From: Caballeronia temeraria
GTDB taxonomy: Bacteria > Pseudomonadota > Gammaproteobacteria > Burkholderiales > Burkholderiaceae
Length of the DNA: 64,000 nt
Direction of reading: 5' to 3'
Assembly (NCBI RefSeq): GCF_001544795.2
Contig: NZ_FCOI02000020.1
Coordinates: 62,001 to 126,000, forward strand
Every line of letters starts with the position of its first letter. Within the stretch, counting starts at the first letter, position 1. Position numbers and translations under genes: made by a program. Positions 42,475 through 50,705 of the stretch are shown here, one piece after another. Under the pieces are notes generated by a model. It was given only the letters and a program-made list of their open reading frames with translations, ran no database searches and had not been told where the DNA came from.

Positions 42475-43238
42475 GCGATGCGGACGGCGTGGCGCTGGCC
42501 GGCGACGGCGCGGCGATCGCGGGCTGGTACGGCAAGCTGCCCTCGCTCGGCGATTTCGCGGCGCGGCGCCTTTCGGACGCGTTCGTCGCGCCGTGGGACG
42601 CGTGGCTCGCGCAGCGCGTCGCCGAAACGCAGCTCGCGCTCGGCGACGAATGGCTCGCACGCTATCTCACGTGTCCGGTGTGGCGCTTCTTCGCGATGCC
42701 GGGTGCGATCGCGCCGACGCTCGGGGCGTGCTGGACGGGCGTCGTGATGGCGTCGGTGGATCGTGTCGGAAGGCATTTCCCGTTGACGATCGCGGCGTCG
42801 ATGCCGGCGGCGCCATCGACGGGAAACGAAGTCGCCGCGCTCTGGCAATGGCTTTCGGCGATCGAAGACGTGGCGCTCGCCGCGCTCGATTTCGATCACA
42901 GCATCGAGCGGCTCGACGCGCAGCTCGCGACGCTGCCGGTACCGCAGCCGCAGCCGGCGTACGCGGGCACGCGCGCCGCCGTGTTGCAGGAACCGTGGAT
43001 CGTGCAGTCGGCGGCCACGCTCCCCGGCGCGCTCGCGCGCACGCTCGCGCCGGTCTGGCAGACGGAGGTCTACGGCATGAGCATGTGGACATCGGCGCAG
43101 ACGCCGCCTCATCCAGAAAATGCGGACGTTGGCGGAGCAGAACGGAATCCGCCGCCGCGGCCGTTCACCATCTGGCCCGTGTACGGCCTGCCCGACACGG
43201 CGCTCTTCACCACCCTGCTGCGGGACTGCGGATCATGA
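42471..43238 (+). CDS. tagF: T6SS-associated protein TagF
   Basis: This 255-residue protein has the TagF signature GWYGKLPSLGDFAARRLSDAFVAPWDAWL, the WRFFAMPGAI segment and DRVGRHFPLTIAA. TagF is a post-translational regulator that in Pseudomonas represses the system via Fha. It overlaps tssM and ppkA by four bases at each end, so the three are tightly coupled. The canonical length for this domain is about 200-250 residues. Confidence 0.93.
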   Translation: MSDADGVALAGDGAAIAGWYGKLPSLGDFAARRLSDAFVAPWDAWLAQRVAETQLALGDEWLARYLTCPVWRFFAMPGAIAPTLGACWTGVVMASVDRVGRHFPLTIAASMPAAPSTGNEVAALWQWLSAIEDVALAALDFDHSIERLDAQLATLPVPQPQPAYAGTRAAVLQEPWIVQSAATLPGALARTLAPVWQTEVYGMSMWTSAQTPPHPENADVGGAERNPPPRPFTIWPVYGLPDTALFTTLLRDCGS

Positions 43239-45097
43239 ATGCGACGGGCAGGCTACCGGGCGAGGACGACAGCACGACCAGCGGCAGCACGACTGGCAAC
43301 GGCGGCAAGACCGAAACCAATCCCGGCGATGGCGACGAGGACAAGACGGTGATCGTCGGCGGCGGCGCGCGGGTGCCTTCATCGGCGATGCCGGGCATGA
43401 GCGCGCACGACGCCCCGCCGATGCACAACGTCCTGCCGCCCGGCACGCGCCTCGGCGAATTCGAGATCGTGCGGCTCATCGGCGAAGGCGGCTTCGGTAT
43501 CGTCTATCTCGCGTTCGACACGTCGCTCGACCGCTATGTCGCGGTGAAGGAATACATGCCGGCGGCGCTCGCGTCGCGCGTCGGCGTGACGCAGGTTCAG
43601 GTCAAGTCCGAGCGCTACGAGCCGACGTTCCGCGCGGGCCTCAAGAGCTTCATCAATGACGAGGCACGGCTGCTCGCGCGCTTCGATCATCAATCGCTGG
43701 TGAAGGTGTACCGCTTCTGGGAAGCCAACGGCACCGCCTACATGGCGATGCCCTACTACAAGGGCGTGACGCTGAAAGACACGCTCAGGGCGATGAAAAA
43801 GCCGCCCGACGAAGCCTGGCTGCGCGCGCTGCTCACGCCGCTTCTCGATGCGCTTTCGGTGCTGCACGCGTCCGACTGTTTTCATCGCGATATCGCGCCG
43901 GACAACATCATCTTGCTGGAGGGAAGCCATCGGCCGGTGCTGCTCGATTTCGGCGCGGCGCGGCGCGTGATCGGCGACATGACGCAGGCGCTCACCGTGA
44001 TCCTGAAGCCGGGCTATGCGCCGATCGAGCAATACGCCGAAGTGCCGTCGATGCGGCAAGGACCGTGGACCGATCACTATGCGCTCGCCGCGCTCGTGTA
44101 CTTCGCGGTGACCGGCAAGACGCCGCCGCCGTCCGTCGGGCGCGTGGTGAAGGACAGCTATCAGCCGCTCGCGAAGCTGGCGGCGGGCCGCTATTCGGAT
44201 CGCTTCCTCAAGGCGATCGATCATGGGCTCGCGGTGTCGCCCGCGCATCGGCCGCAGACGGACCGGCAGTTCGCGGCCGAACTCGGCATCTCGCTCGACG
44301 ACGCGCCGCAGGCGCACGGCAAGGCCCGCGCGGGCGCGCTGGCGGGGCGGCGGCGCATCGGCTGGGCGCTCGGCGCGGCGTGCGTGCTCGCGGTGGCGGC
44401 CACGGCCGGATGGTTCGCGCCGCGGTTCACGTCGCATGGAACGTCCGCTGGCCGCGCCGCGAGTGCGCCAGTCGTGGCATCGGCGCCGGCTTCCGCCGTC
44501 GTCGTGGCGTCGGCGGTGGCGCCCGAGGCGGCATCGGCGGTCGCGCAGCCTGCGCCGCCCGCGCTGCCGCCGTTCACGCCGGACGGCGAATTCGCGCGCA
44601 TCGTGTCGCTCGCGGATGCATCGTTCGATGTCAAGGTCGAGGTGCCGCTCGCGCGCGCCGTCGTCGACAAGGATTTGCTGCGTTTCGCGCTCACGAGCAA
44701 TCGCGATGGCTACGTGTACGTGTTCGTCGTCGATCCGGCGAAGCAGTATCTGCAATTGTTTCCGAACGCGCTCGACCGCGATAACCGCATCGGCAAGAAG
44801 AAGCGTCTCGTGCTGCCGCGTCCGGGCTGGCCGATGCAGGCGGGCGAACCGGTCGGCGAGAATCATTTCGTCGTGATCGTGTCCGCCGCGCCGCGCGACT
44901 TTCCCGCGCTCGATCTCGCGCACGACGCCGTCTTCGCCAGTCTCTCGCCCGATGCGCAGAACGCGGCGGCGGCGCAGCGCACGCTCACCGCATCGCCGTT
45001 CGCGGGCGTGCCGTCGTGCGGCGAAAAGGCGTCCGTCTGCCCCGTCGCGTACGGCGCGGCGACATTCAAAATCGATGTCGTCCGTTCGTCTAGATAG
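43235..45097 (+). CDS. ppkA: T6SS Ser/Thr protein kinase PpkA
   Basis: This 620-residue protein has a Thr/Gly-rich N-terminus and a Hanks-type kinase domain: glycine loop GEGGFGIVY (83-91), Lys105 in VAVKEY, HRDIAPDN (217-224) and DFG (238-240), all catalytic residues present. A transmembrane helix lies at about 370-392 and an Ala/Val/Pro-rich spacer follows. The C-terminal periplasmic DUF4384 domain contains NRDGYVYVFVVDP and LFPN. PpkA phosphorylates Fha to activate the T6SS. It lies in the tssKLM-tagF unit, and its final codons contain the promoter-like element of mltA. Confidence 0.95.
   Translation: MNATGRLPGEDDSTTSGSTTGNGGKTETNPGDGDEDKTVIVGGGARVPSSAMPGMSAHDAPPMHNVLPPGTRLGEFEIVRLIGEGGFGIVYLAFDTSLDRYVAVKEYMPAALASRVGVTQVQVKSERYEPTFRAGLKSFINDEARLLARFDHQSLVKVYRFWEANGTAYMAMPYYKGVTLKDTLRAMKKPPDEAWLRALLTPLLDALSVLHASDCFHRDIAPDNIILLEGSHRPVLLDFGAARRVIGDMTQALTVILKPGYAPIEQYAEVPSMRQGPWTDHYALAALVYFAVTGKTPPPSVGRVVKDSYQPLAKLAAGRYSDRFLKAIDHGLAVSPAHRPQTDRQFAAELGISLDDAPQAHGKARAGALAGRRRIGWALGAACVLAVAATAGWFAPRFTSHGTSAGRAASAPVVASAPASAVVVASAVAPEAASAVAQPAPPALPPFTPDGEFARIVSLADASFDVKVEVPLARAVVDKDLLRFALTSNRDGYVYVFVVDPAKQYLQLFPNALDRDNRIGKKKRLVLPRPGWPMQAGEPVGENHFVVIVSAAPRDFPALDLAHDAVFASLSPDAQNAAAAQRTLTASPFAGVPSCGEKASVCPVAYGAATFKIDVVRSSR
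45065..45090 (+). promoter_or_regulatory. Promoter-like element for the mltA-like gene, inside ppkA
   Basis: TTCAAAA at 45065-45071, 15 bases, CGTC at 45087-45090 followed by TAGA. It overlaps the last eleven codons of ppkA. The MltA start is 61 bases downstream. Confidence 0.6.
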
Positions 45098-45151
45098 ATG
45101 AACGAAATCCGGAGACCACGCCGTTGGCTCCGGTGGCGAGACGAGGGCACC

Positions 45152-46924
45152 ATGGCAACACCAACCAGGCCGCTGTCGAATCCATGCGCGGCAACGCGTT
45201 TGCGCACCGCATTTACTACGCTTGCCGCGTTCGTGGCCGTGGCGCTCGCCGGATGCGCGGGCACGCCGCCCGCGCCCGCCGCGCGAGACGATCAGTCCGC
45301 GCCGGCGACATCTTCATCGAACGACGACGACGCCCGCATGGTCAGCGCGACGGGCTCTGAACCGGGCATCGCGAATCCGTTGCCGGCGAGCCCGTCTGCA
45401 ACGGTCAGCGCAAGCGCGACGCCTTTCGCAACGAAGAACGCGCTCTACACGCCCGTGCCGTTTTCGAGCCTGCCGGGCTGGGGCGCGGACAACGTCGCCG
45501 AATCCTGGGACGCGTTCCGGCGCAGTTGCGGCGTGCTGGGCGGCAAGCCGGGCTGGGCCGCGCCGTGCGCCGCGTCGCGCACGATCGATGCCGCGAACAG
45601 CGCCGCCATCCGCCGCTTCTTTGAGGACAACTTCACGGTCTATCAGATCCGCAACGTCGATAAATCCGCGCGCGGCGTGCTGACCGGTTATTACGAGCCG
45701 ATCCTCAAAGGCAGCCGCGAGCGGCGTCCGCCGTTCGTCTATCCCGTCTACGGCGTGCCGACCGACATGCTGTTCCTCGACGCGCGGCGGCTGCCGCCGG
45801 GCGCGCGCGGCACGCCGGTTCCGGCGCGCATCGAAGGCCGCAACGTGGTGCCGCTCACGACCGTTTCGATGAGCGGCAAAACGTATACGCTGCGCATCGG
45901 CGATTCGATGCCGGACATCCGCGACAAGAAGCTGAGGCTGCGCCGCGACGGCGCGGACATCGTGCCCTACTACTCGCGCGCGGAGATCGAGCGCGGTCTG
46001 AGCCGCGCGCCCGTGCTCGCCTATGTGGAAGACCCCGCGATGCTCTATGCTATGCAATTACAGGGTGCCGGAAAGGTCGTGTTACCGGACGGCAAGACCG
46101 TCATCCGGCTCGCCTATGCGGAGCAGAACGGTTTCGCGTTCAACCCGCCTGTCGCCAGTGCTGGAACGAAGGGCCGCAAGGTTCTGGTGCGGGGCGTCGA
46201 GATCGACCTGGAAGAAGGCACCGTGGGCACTCAGAACACACAGAACGATATCGGCGGCGCCGCGTCCGACGATGCCCCTCAGTCCTCACTGTTGCGCGGC
46301 GCCCAGGACCTGCCCGCCGGCAACGCGGACGCCGCGCCCGAATCGCAACTCTTGCGCGGCTTCAATCTCACGAAGAGCGCCGCCGCCGCGCATCCTGCGC
46401 GCGTGAGTGCGTCGTCGGCTTCGGTCATGCCGTCGACGAAAGCCGAAACGCCATCGCTCGCGAGCGCGCCGCCGATCAGCTATACGTTCGCCGCATCCGA
46501 TCCGAGCTACGTGTTCTTCCGCACGATCCCCGATTCGCCCGCCGGTCCCATCGGGGCGCTCGGCGTGCCGCTTTCCGCGGGACGCTCGGCCGCCATCGAT
46601 CCGCGCACGACGCCGCTCGGCGCGCCGGTTTTCATCAACGCGAGCGAGGGCGCGGGTTCGTCCGTCACGCGTCTTCTGATGGCGCAGGACGCGGGCGGCG
46701 CGATACGCGGCGCGGTGCGCGCCGACTACTTTTTCGGCACCGGGCCGCAAGCGCAACAGCAGGCGAGCCGGATGAAGCAGCCCGCGCAGATGTGGGTGCT
46801 GCTGCCCAAGGGACTGCGGATTTCGGCGAAGGAAAGCGGCGTGCGCGTGCGAGGCGGCCCGATGATGCCGAGCGCCGATTGCGTCGTGAGCGATCCGGAT
46901 CTGTGCGTCGACGAAACACGATGA
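45152..46924 (+). CDS. MltA-like lytic transglycosylase lipoprotein of the T6SS cluster
   Basis: This 590-residue lipoprotein has its lipobox at LAGC (Cys35). The MltA domain (about 110-330) has VLTGYYEPILKGSRERR and the DKKLRLRRDGADIVPYYSRAEIE stretch. The C-terminal 3D domain (about 470-590) has SAAIDPRTTPLG and AQDAGGAIRGAVRADYFFG, including the catalytic-type aspartate. Between them, where MltA normally has a short helical segment, there are about 100 Ser/Ala-rich residues with two copies of a S-x-L-L-R-G motif. MltA enzymes cut peptidoglycan glycan strands; in a T6SS cluster this would clear a path for the membrane complex. An ACGAGGGC site precedes the ATG. Confidence 0.88.
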   Translation: MATPTRPLSNPCAATRLRTAFTTLAAFVAVALAGCAGTPPAPAARDDQSAPATSSSNDDDARMVSATGSEPGIANPLPASPSATVSASATPFATKNALYTPVPFSSLPGWGADNVAESWDAFRRSCGVLGGKPGWAAPCAASRTIDAANSAAIRRFFEDNFTVYQIRNVDKSARGVLTGYYEPILKGSRERRPPFVYPVYGVPTDMLFLDARRLPPGARGTPVPARIEGRNVVPLTTVSMSGKTYTLRIGDSMPDIRDKKLRLRRDGADIVPYYSRAEIERGLSRAPVLAYVEDPAMLYAMQLQGAGKVVLPDGKTVIRLAYAEQNGFAFNPPVASAGTKGRKVLVRGVEIDLEEGTVGTQNTQNDIGGAASDDAPQSSLLRGAQDLPAGNADAAPESQLLRGFNLTKSAAAAHPARVSASSASVMPSTKAETPSLASAPPISYTFAASDPSYVFFRTIPDSPAGPIGALGVPLSAGRSAAIDPRTTPLGAPVFINASEGAGSSVTRLLMAQDAGGAIRGAVRADYFFGTGPQAQQQASRMKQPAQMWVLLPKGLRISAKESGVRVRGGPMMPSADCVVSDPDLCVDETR

Positions 46925-46948
46925 GAACGCGCGCCAGCGGGAGAAAAC

Positions 46949-47656
46949 ATGAGGTTTCTCGTCGCCGATGATCACGAACTGATCCGCCAGGCCGTCAAGT
47001 CGCTGCTGCGTGGAATCGATCCCGAGGCGCAGTTCGACGAAGCCGACAACTGGGACACGCTCGCCGCCGCCGCGCGCCCGGAAGCGAATCACGATCTCGC
47101 GATCGTCGATCTGCATATGTCCGGCATGGAAAGCGCGGCGTCGCTGACGGCGCTCCTGAAGGCGAATCCCGCGTTGCCGCTCGTGGTGCTGTCGGCGGAA
47201 GAATCCGTCGATGAAATGCGCGCCGTGCTCGCCGCCGGCGCGCTCGGTTTCGTGCCGAAGCGCGAACCCGCCAACGTGATGGTGAAAGCGATCGAGCTGG
47301 TGCTGTCCGGCGGCGCGTATGTGCCGATCGAAGCGCTGAGTCTCATCGATCCGACGCCCGCGCGGCTCGCCCGTCAGAGCGCCGCCGAGCGTCCGCGCCC
47401 GGTGATGAACATGTCGGCGGCGCCGCTCGCGCCGCATCATCTTCATTTGATGGAAAACCTCTCGCCGCGTCAGCGCGAAATCATGCGGCTCGTGCATCGC
47501 GGCTGCACGAACAAGATGATCGCGCGCGAGCTGCAAGTGGCCGAAGGCACCGTGAAGGTCCATCTTTCCGTGATCTTCCGGGCGCTGGGCGTGCACAACC
47601 GGTCGTCGGCGATCGCGCTCATCAACGGCTGGCTGCAAGGCGGGCGCACGCTCTGA
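46949..47656 (+). CDS. NarL/FixJ-type response regulator
   Basis: This 235-residue protein has a receiver domain with acidic pocket DD (residues 7-8), phosphoacceptor Asp54 (AIVDLHMSG) and a Lys near 104 (VPKREP). A linker and a LuxR-type HTH follow (about 165-225: LSPRQREIMRLVHRGCTNKMIARELQVAEGTVKVHL). GGGAG lies before the ATG. It follows mltA by 24 bases and is convergent with the hybrid histidine kinase, so the two may act together. Whether it controls the T6SS is unknown. Confidence 0.9.
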   Translation: MRFLVADDHELIRQAVKSLLRGIDPEAQFDEADNWDTLAAAARPEANHDLAIVDLHMSGMESAASLTALLKANPALPLVVLSAEESVDEMRAVLAAGALGFVPKREPANVMVKAIELVLSGGAYVPIEALSLIDPTPARLARQSAAERPRPVMNMSAAPLAPHHLHLMENLSPRQREIMRLVHRGCTNKMIARELQVAEGTVKVHLSVIFRALGVHNRSSAIALINGWLQGGRTL

Positions 47657-47681
47657 ATCCGATTCACACGATGCGCCTCGC

Positions 47682-49457
47682 TCAGGCCGCTTCGTCCTGG
47701 CCGCGCGGCTGCAGCAGCACGTCGAGCGTGCGGCGCAGGCGCGTCGGCGTCACGGGCTTGTAGAGGATCGGCACGCCATCGGCCGCGAGCGCCGCCAGTC
47801 CGGGCGACGCCATGTCGCCCGTGATCAGCACGCTCGCCGGCTCGCCGTGCCCGCGCCGCCGCAACGCTTCGCGCACCGCCTGAAGCACCTCGGCGCCGGT
47901 TTCGTGCCGATCGATCTGGTAATCGCAGAGCAGCGCGTCGGGCACGAAGCCATCGGAAATCGCGCGCACGGCGGCGAGCTCGTCGCGGCAGCCGCGCACG
48001 ATGCAGCCCCAGCGCGTCAAGAGCGCGCCGAGCGCGTCGAGGTTCGCGGGATCGTCGTCGACGCAAAGCACGCGGCGTCCTTCGATGCATCCGCCGACCG
48101 CCAGCGGCGCACACAGGCTCGCACTGACGAGGCTCGCATCGCCGAAGCGCACCGGCACGCGAATCGTCGTGCCGCGGCCCGGCTCGGAGCGCAGTATCGG
48201 CTCTTCGCCGAGCAGACGTGTGAGACGGCGCACCGTCGCCAGTCCGAGTCCGTGGCCCTGGCGCGCGGCATGCGGCGGCAGCGGCGCCTGATAGAACTCT
48301 TCGAAGACGAACGCATGCTCGCGCGGCTCGATGCCGATGCCCGAATCGCGCACTTCGACATGACCACGCGCCGGGTCGCAGCCATGCCGCACGCCAATCC
48401 AGATCGAGCCGCGCTCGGTGTAGCGCACCGCATTCGACACCAGATTGGCGATGATGCGTTCGAGCAGAACCGGATCCGTGAACGCGATGCATTGCGTCGG
48501 CGCGATGCGCAGCGCCAGTCCTTTCGCGGCGGCGGCGGGCCGGAACTGCCGCTCGATGCGCGCGAGCAATTCGGCAAGCGGGAAGTGCTGCGGCATGACC
48601 TGCGTCACGCCGCTTTCGATGCGCGCGAGGTCGAGCACCTGATTGAAGAGCTGATTGAGCGCTTCGACATTGGCGATGATGTGCTGCGCCGATTCATCAC
48701 GTTCCTGCGCGCTCGCGCCGCCATCGCTCAATGCCTGCGCGAGCAGTCCGATCGCGTGCAGCGGTTGACGCAGATCATGACTCGCCGCCGCGAAGAAGCG
48801 TGTCTTCGCGAGACTCGCCTCCTCGATCACGCTTTTCTGGAGCGCGATGGTTTCGGCCTGCCTTTGCTGATGCACGCGCGCCTCCACGATGCCGCGAAAC
48901 AGCTCGCGATACTGCGATCCGAACACGTGAACGGCGGTGACGAACACCGCGAGCACGACGCCCAGTTCGAAGCGGCCGTCCCCGGGCCACGCGAGGCTCA
49001 TGACCGTGACGGGCAGAAGCAGGGTCAGCACCGCGCCCGACAGATTGAGCAGGCTCAGTCCGTTCGACACATAAGCGAGCGCGGCCAGCGTGACGAGCAA
49101 CACCGCCTGCGCGGCGACGAACGGCGCGGACTCGCTCTGGAACGCGAAGCAGATGGCGATGCCGGGCGCCGCATGCAGCAGCACGTTTCTCAGCGCATGC
49201 AGTCGAATCCAGCGGCGGGCATCGAAACGAAGCGGATCGCGCCGCCGCCACGCCCACAGACAGATTGCGAAACAGTTCGCAATCCCATAGAAGATCAGGC
49301 ACCAGAACACGGGCCGCCCGACATGCGAGTCCGGCAGACAGGACGTGCTCAGAAGCGCAACGGAACATGCGTGCGCGATGAAAGCACCCGGGTCCGCCGC
49401 GTAGAGCGCGCTCGCGAGATCCTCGTCGATCTCGCCCTGCTCACGATCGCCATGCAT
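47682..49457 (-). CDS. Hybrid sensor histidine kinase with C-terminal receiver
   Basis: This 591-residue protein has five or six N-terminal membrane helices (about 30-180) without an obvious periplasmic sensor domain. A HisKA domain follows with His227 in ASHDLRQPL, then an HATPase domain with N-box NLVSNAVRYTE and G-boxes DSGIGI and GHGLGLATV. The C-terminal receiver has acidic VDDD and Asp in LLCDYQID near residue 520. AAGGGGA is upstream of the ATG. The cognate regulator is probably the convergent LuxR-type gene. The ligand is not evident. Confidence 0.9.
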   Translation of the reverse strand: MHGDREQGEIDEDLASALYAADPGAFIAHACSVALLSTSCLPDSHVGRPVFWCLIFYGIANCFAICLWAWRRRDPLRFDARRWIRLHALRNVLLHAAPGIAICFAFQSESAPFVAAQAVLLVTLAALAYVSNGLSLLNLSGAVLTLLLPVTVMSLAWPGDGRFELGVVLAVFVTAVHVFGSQYRELFRGIVEARVHQQRQAETIALQKSVIEEASLAKTRFFAAASHDLRQPLHAIGLLAQALSDGGASAQERDESAQHIIANVEALNQLFNQVLDLARIESGVTQVMPQHFPLAELLARIERQFRPAAAAKGLALRIAPTQCIAFTDPVLLERIIANLVSNAVRYTERGSIWIGVRHGCDPARGHVEVRDSGIGIEPREHAFVFEEFYQAPLPPHAARQGHGLGLATVRRLTRLLGEEPILRSEPGRGTTIRVPVRFGDASLVSASLCAPLAVGGCIEGRRVLCVDDDPANLDALGALLTRWGCIVRGCRDELAAVRAISDGFVPDALLCDYQIDRHETGAEVLQAVREALRRRGHGEPASVLITGDMASPGLAALAADGVPILYKPVTPTRLRRTLDVLLQPRGQDEAA

Positions 49458-49583
49458 CTGTCATCCCCTTATTGCGTCGATTGCTTCGGGTGACGTCACG
49501 CATCGGGCGGACGTTGCGAACCTGCGGCAACCCAACTGCCGCGCGATTCCCTGGTCGCCTGCCTGACCGGTTTACCCAAAAGT

Positions 49584-49604
49584 TTAGTCAACGGATATGA
49601 CTAA
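49584..49604. promoter_or_regulatory. Inverted repeat upstream of the sigma-like gene
   Basis: TTAGTCA, seven bases, TGACTAA: a perfect 7-base inverted repeat in the gap between the histidine kinase and the sigma-like gene, 72 bases before the latter's GTG. It is AT-richer than its surroundings and looks like a dimeric regulator site. Three TCCATA hexamers follow at 49606, 49620 and 49633. Confidence 0.45.
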
Positions 49605-49675
49605 TTCCATATTGGTCCTTCCATACGAGAAATCCATACTCAAGACGTTGCCACCTATTCGAGGGGATTGACAAC

Positions 49676-50455
49676 GTGGAGACCTTGACCATAAATCCCG
49701 TCTGCGAGACGGGCGCGCCTTCGATGCTCACCGACCTGTGGCGCAGGCGCACGCAACTGTCGCAGGACGAAATGGCGTCCATCTACACGCTCGTGAAAGG
49801 CGCATTGCGCAGCTATCACCCGCCGGAGCTGCAATCGCTCAAGGAGGACAAGGAAGAACTCGTCGCGCAGTTCATCTATTCGAAAGTGCTGCGGCTCGAA
49901 CCCGGACACGGCGAATCGCATTCGGGCGAGCAGAGCGCGCCATCGAGCGGTTATGCGGTATGCGCGTACTTCCGGCGCTTTCTGATCGATTGCCTGCGCA
50001 GCGCGAGTTATCAGCGCGATGTGTCGATGGAGCTCGACGGCATCGTCGCCCAGGTCGATGAGCACGCGCACGCCGTCGACGATCCGGTCGAGTCCGTGCT
50101 GCTGCAATACGGTCTCGACGAAGCGCGCGTGCGGGGCCGTGCGCGCGAGTTCATCGACCATCTCGACAAGTACGAGCAGCTCGTGCTCGCGGGCACGCTC
50201 GGCTGGTGTTCGGCCGGCAAGGGCGGCCTCTTCGGGCTGGCGACGCGGCATCACATCCCTTCGTATCACTATCGGGCGATGCGGCTCGGCGTCACGTTGA
50301 AGAAGTCGGCGCACAGCGCGGACTTCGCCGCGACGAAGATCGGCCGATGGATCAGCGGTGTGCTCGGCATCGCGATCGTCGCGGAGAATCAGGCGGTCAT
50401 CCTGCTGGTGCTGAATCTGCTCGCGGTGGAGTCGAGTCAGACCGTGCCTTCGTGA
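49676..50455 (+). CDS. Divergent sigma-factor-like protein
   Basis: This 259-residue protein starts at GTG with GAGGGG nine bases upstream; an ATG 16 codons later is possible. Residues about 30-130 resemble sigma-70 region 2: a helix with DKEELVAQFIYSKVLRL (cf. the E-D-L-V-Q-x-x-F helix), then YAVCAYFRRFLIDCLRSAS matching the region 2.3-2.4 pattern ending in ID.LR. Residues about 150-215 resemble region 4: YEQLVLAGTLGW then GLFGLATRHHIPSYHYRAMRLG as helix-turn-helix. No anti-sigma gene is adjacent. The C-terminal 45 residues are unusual and hydrophobic. Calling it a sigma factor is inference from pattern. It stands at the end of the T6SS cluster and could recognise the CGTC-containing elements found there. 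Confidence 0.5.
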   Translation: METLTINPVCETGAPSMLTDLWRRRTQLSQDEMASIYTLVKGALRSYHPPELQSLKEDKEELVAQFIYSKVLRLEPGHGESHSGEQSAPSSGYAVCAYFRRFLIDCLRSASYQRDVSMELDGIVAQVDEHAHAVDDPVESVLLQYGLDEARVRGRAREFIDHLDKYEQLVLAGTLGWCSAGKGGLFGLATRHHIPSYHYRAMRLGVTLKKSAHSADFAATKIGRWISGVLGIAIVAENQAVILLVLNLLAVESSQTVPS

Positions 50456-50483
50456 ACGGGCCTTCGGAACAACGGCGCGCCGG

Positions 50484-50700
50484 TCAGCCGGAGACGACGC
50501 GGCCCGCGACGGTCCGCATGAACTGATCGGCGGGCATCGGTTTGCCTAGGTGAAAGCCCTGCAGGTATCGCAGCCGAAGTGGCCGAGAAACGCCTGCTGC
50601 CCGGCGGTTTCGACGCCCTGCACGACCACGCGCAGAACTAGCGTGCGGCCAAGCGTGATGATCGCCGCGTCTGCAACCGCGATGACCGATGAGGCCTGAG
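50484..50700 (-). pseudogene. EAL-domain phosphodiesterase, C-terminal remnant with frameshift
   Basis: The minus strand encodes VADAAIITLGRTLVLRVV then V-x-G-V-E-T-A and FLGHFGCD, the tail of an EAL domain. The frame then shifts near 50565 and continues as LQGFHLGKPMPADQFMRT to a TGA at 50486-50484. The N-terminal 200 or more residues are absent. Not functional. Confidence 0.8.
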
Positions 50701-50705
50701 AACGA

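Noticed and set aside
49561..49610. A ninth copy of the T6SS element before the sigma-like gene
   Set aside because: A CAAAA run is present near 49577 but no CGTC or CGTT follows at 14-16 bases.
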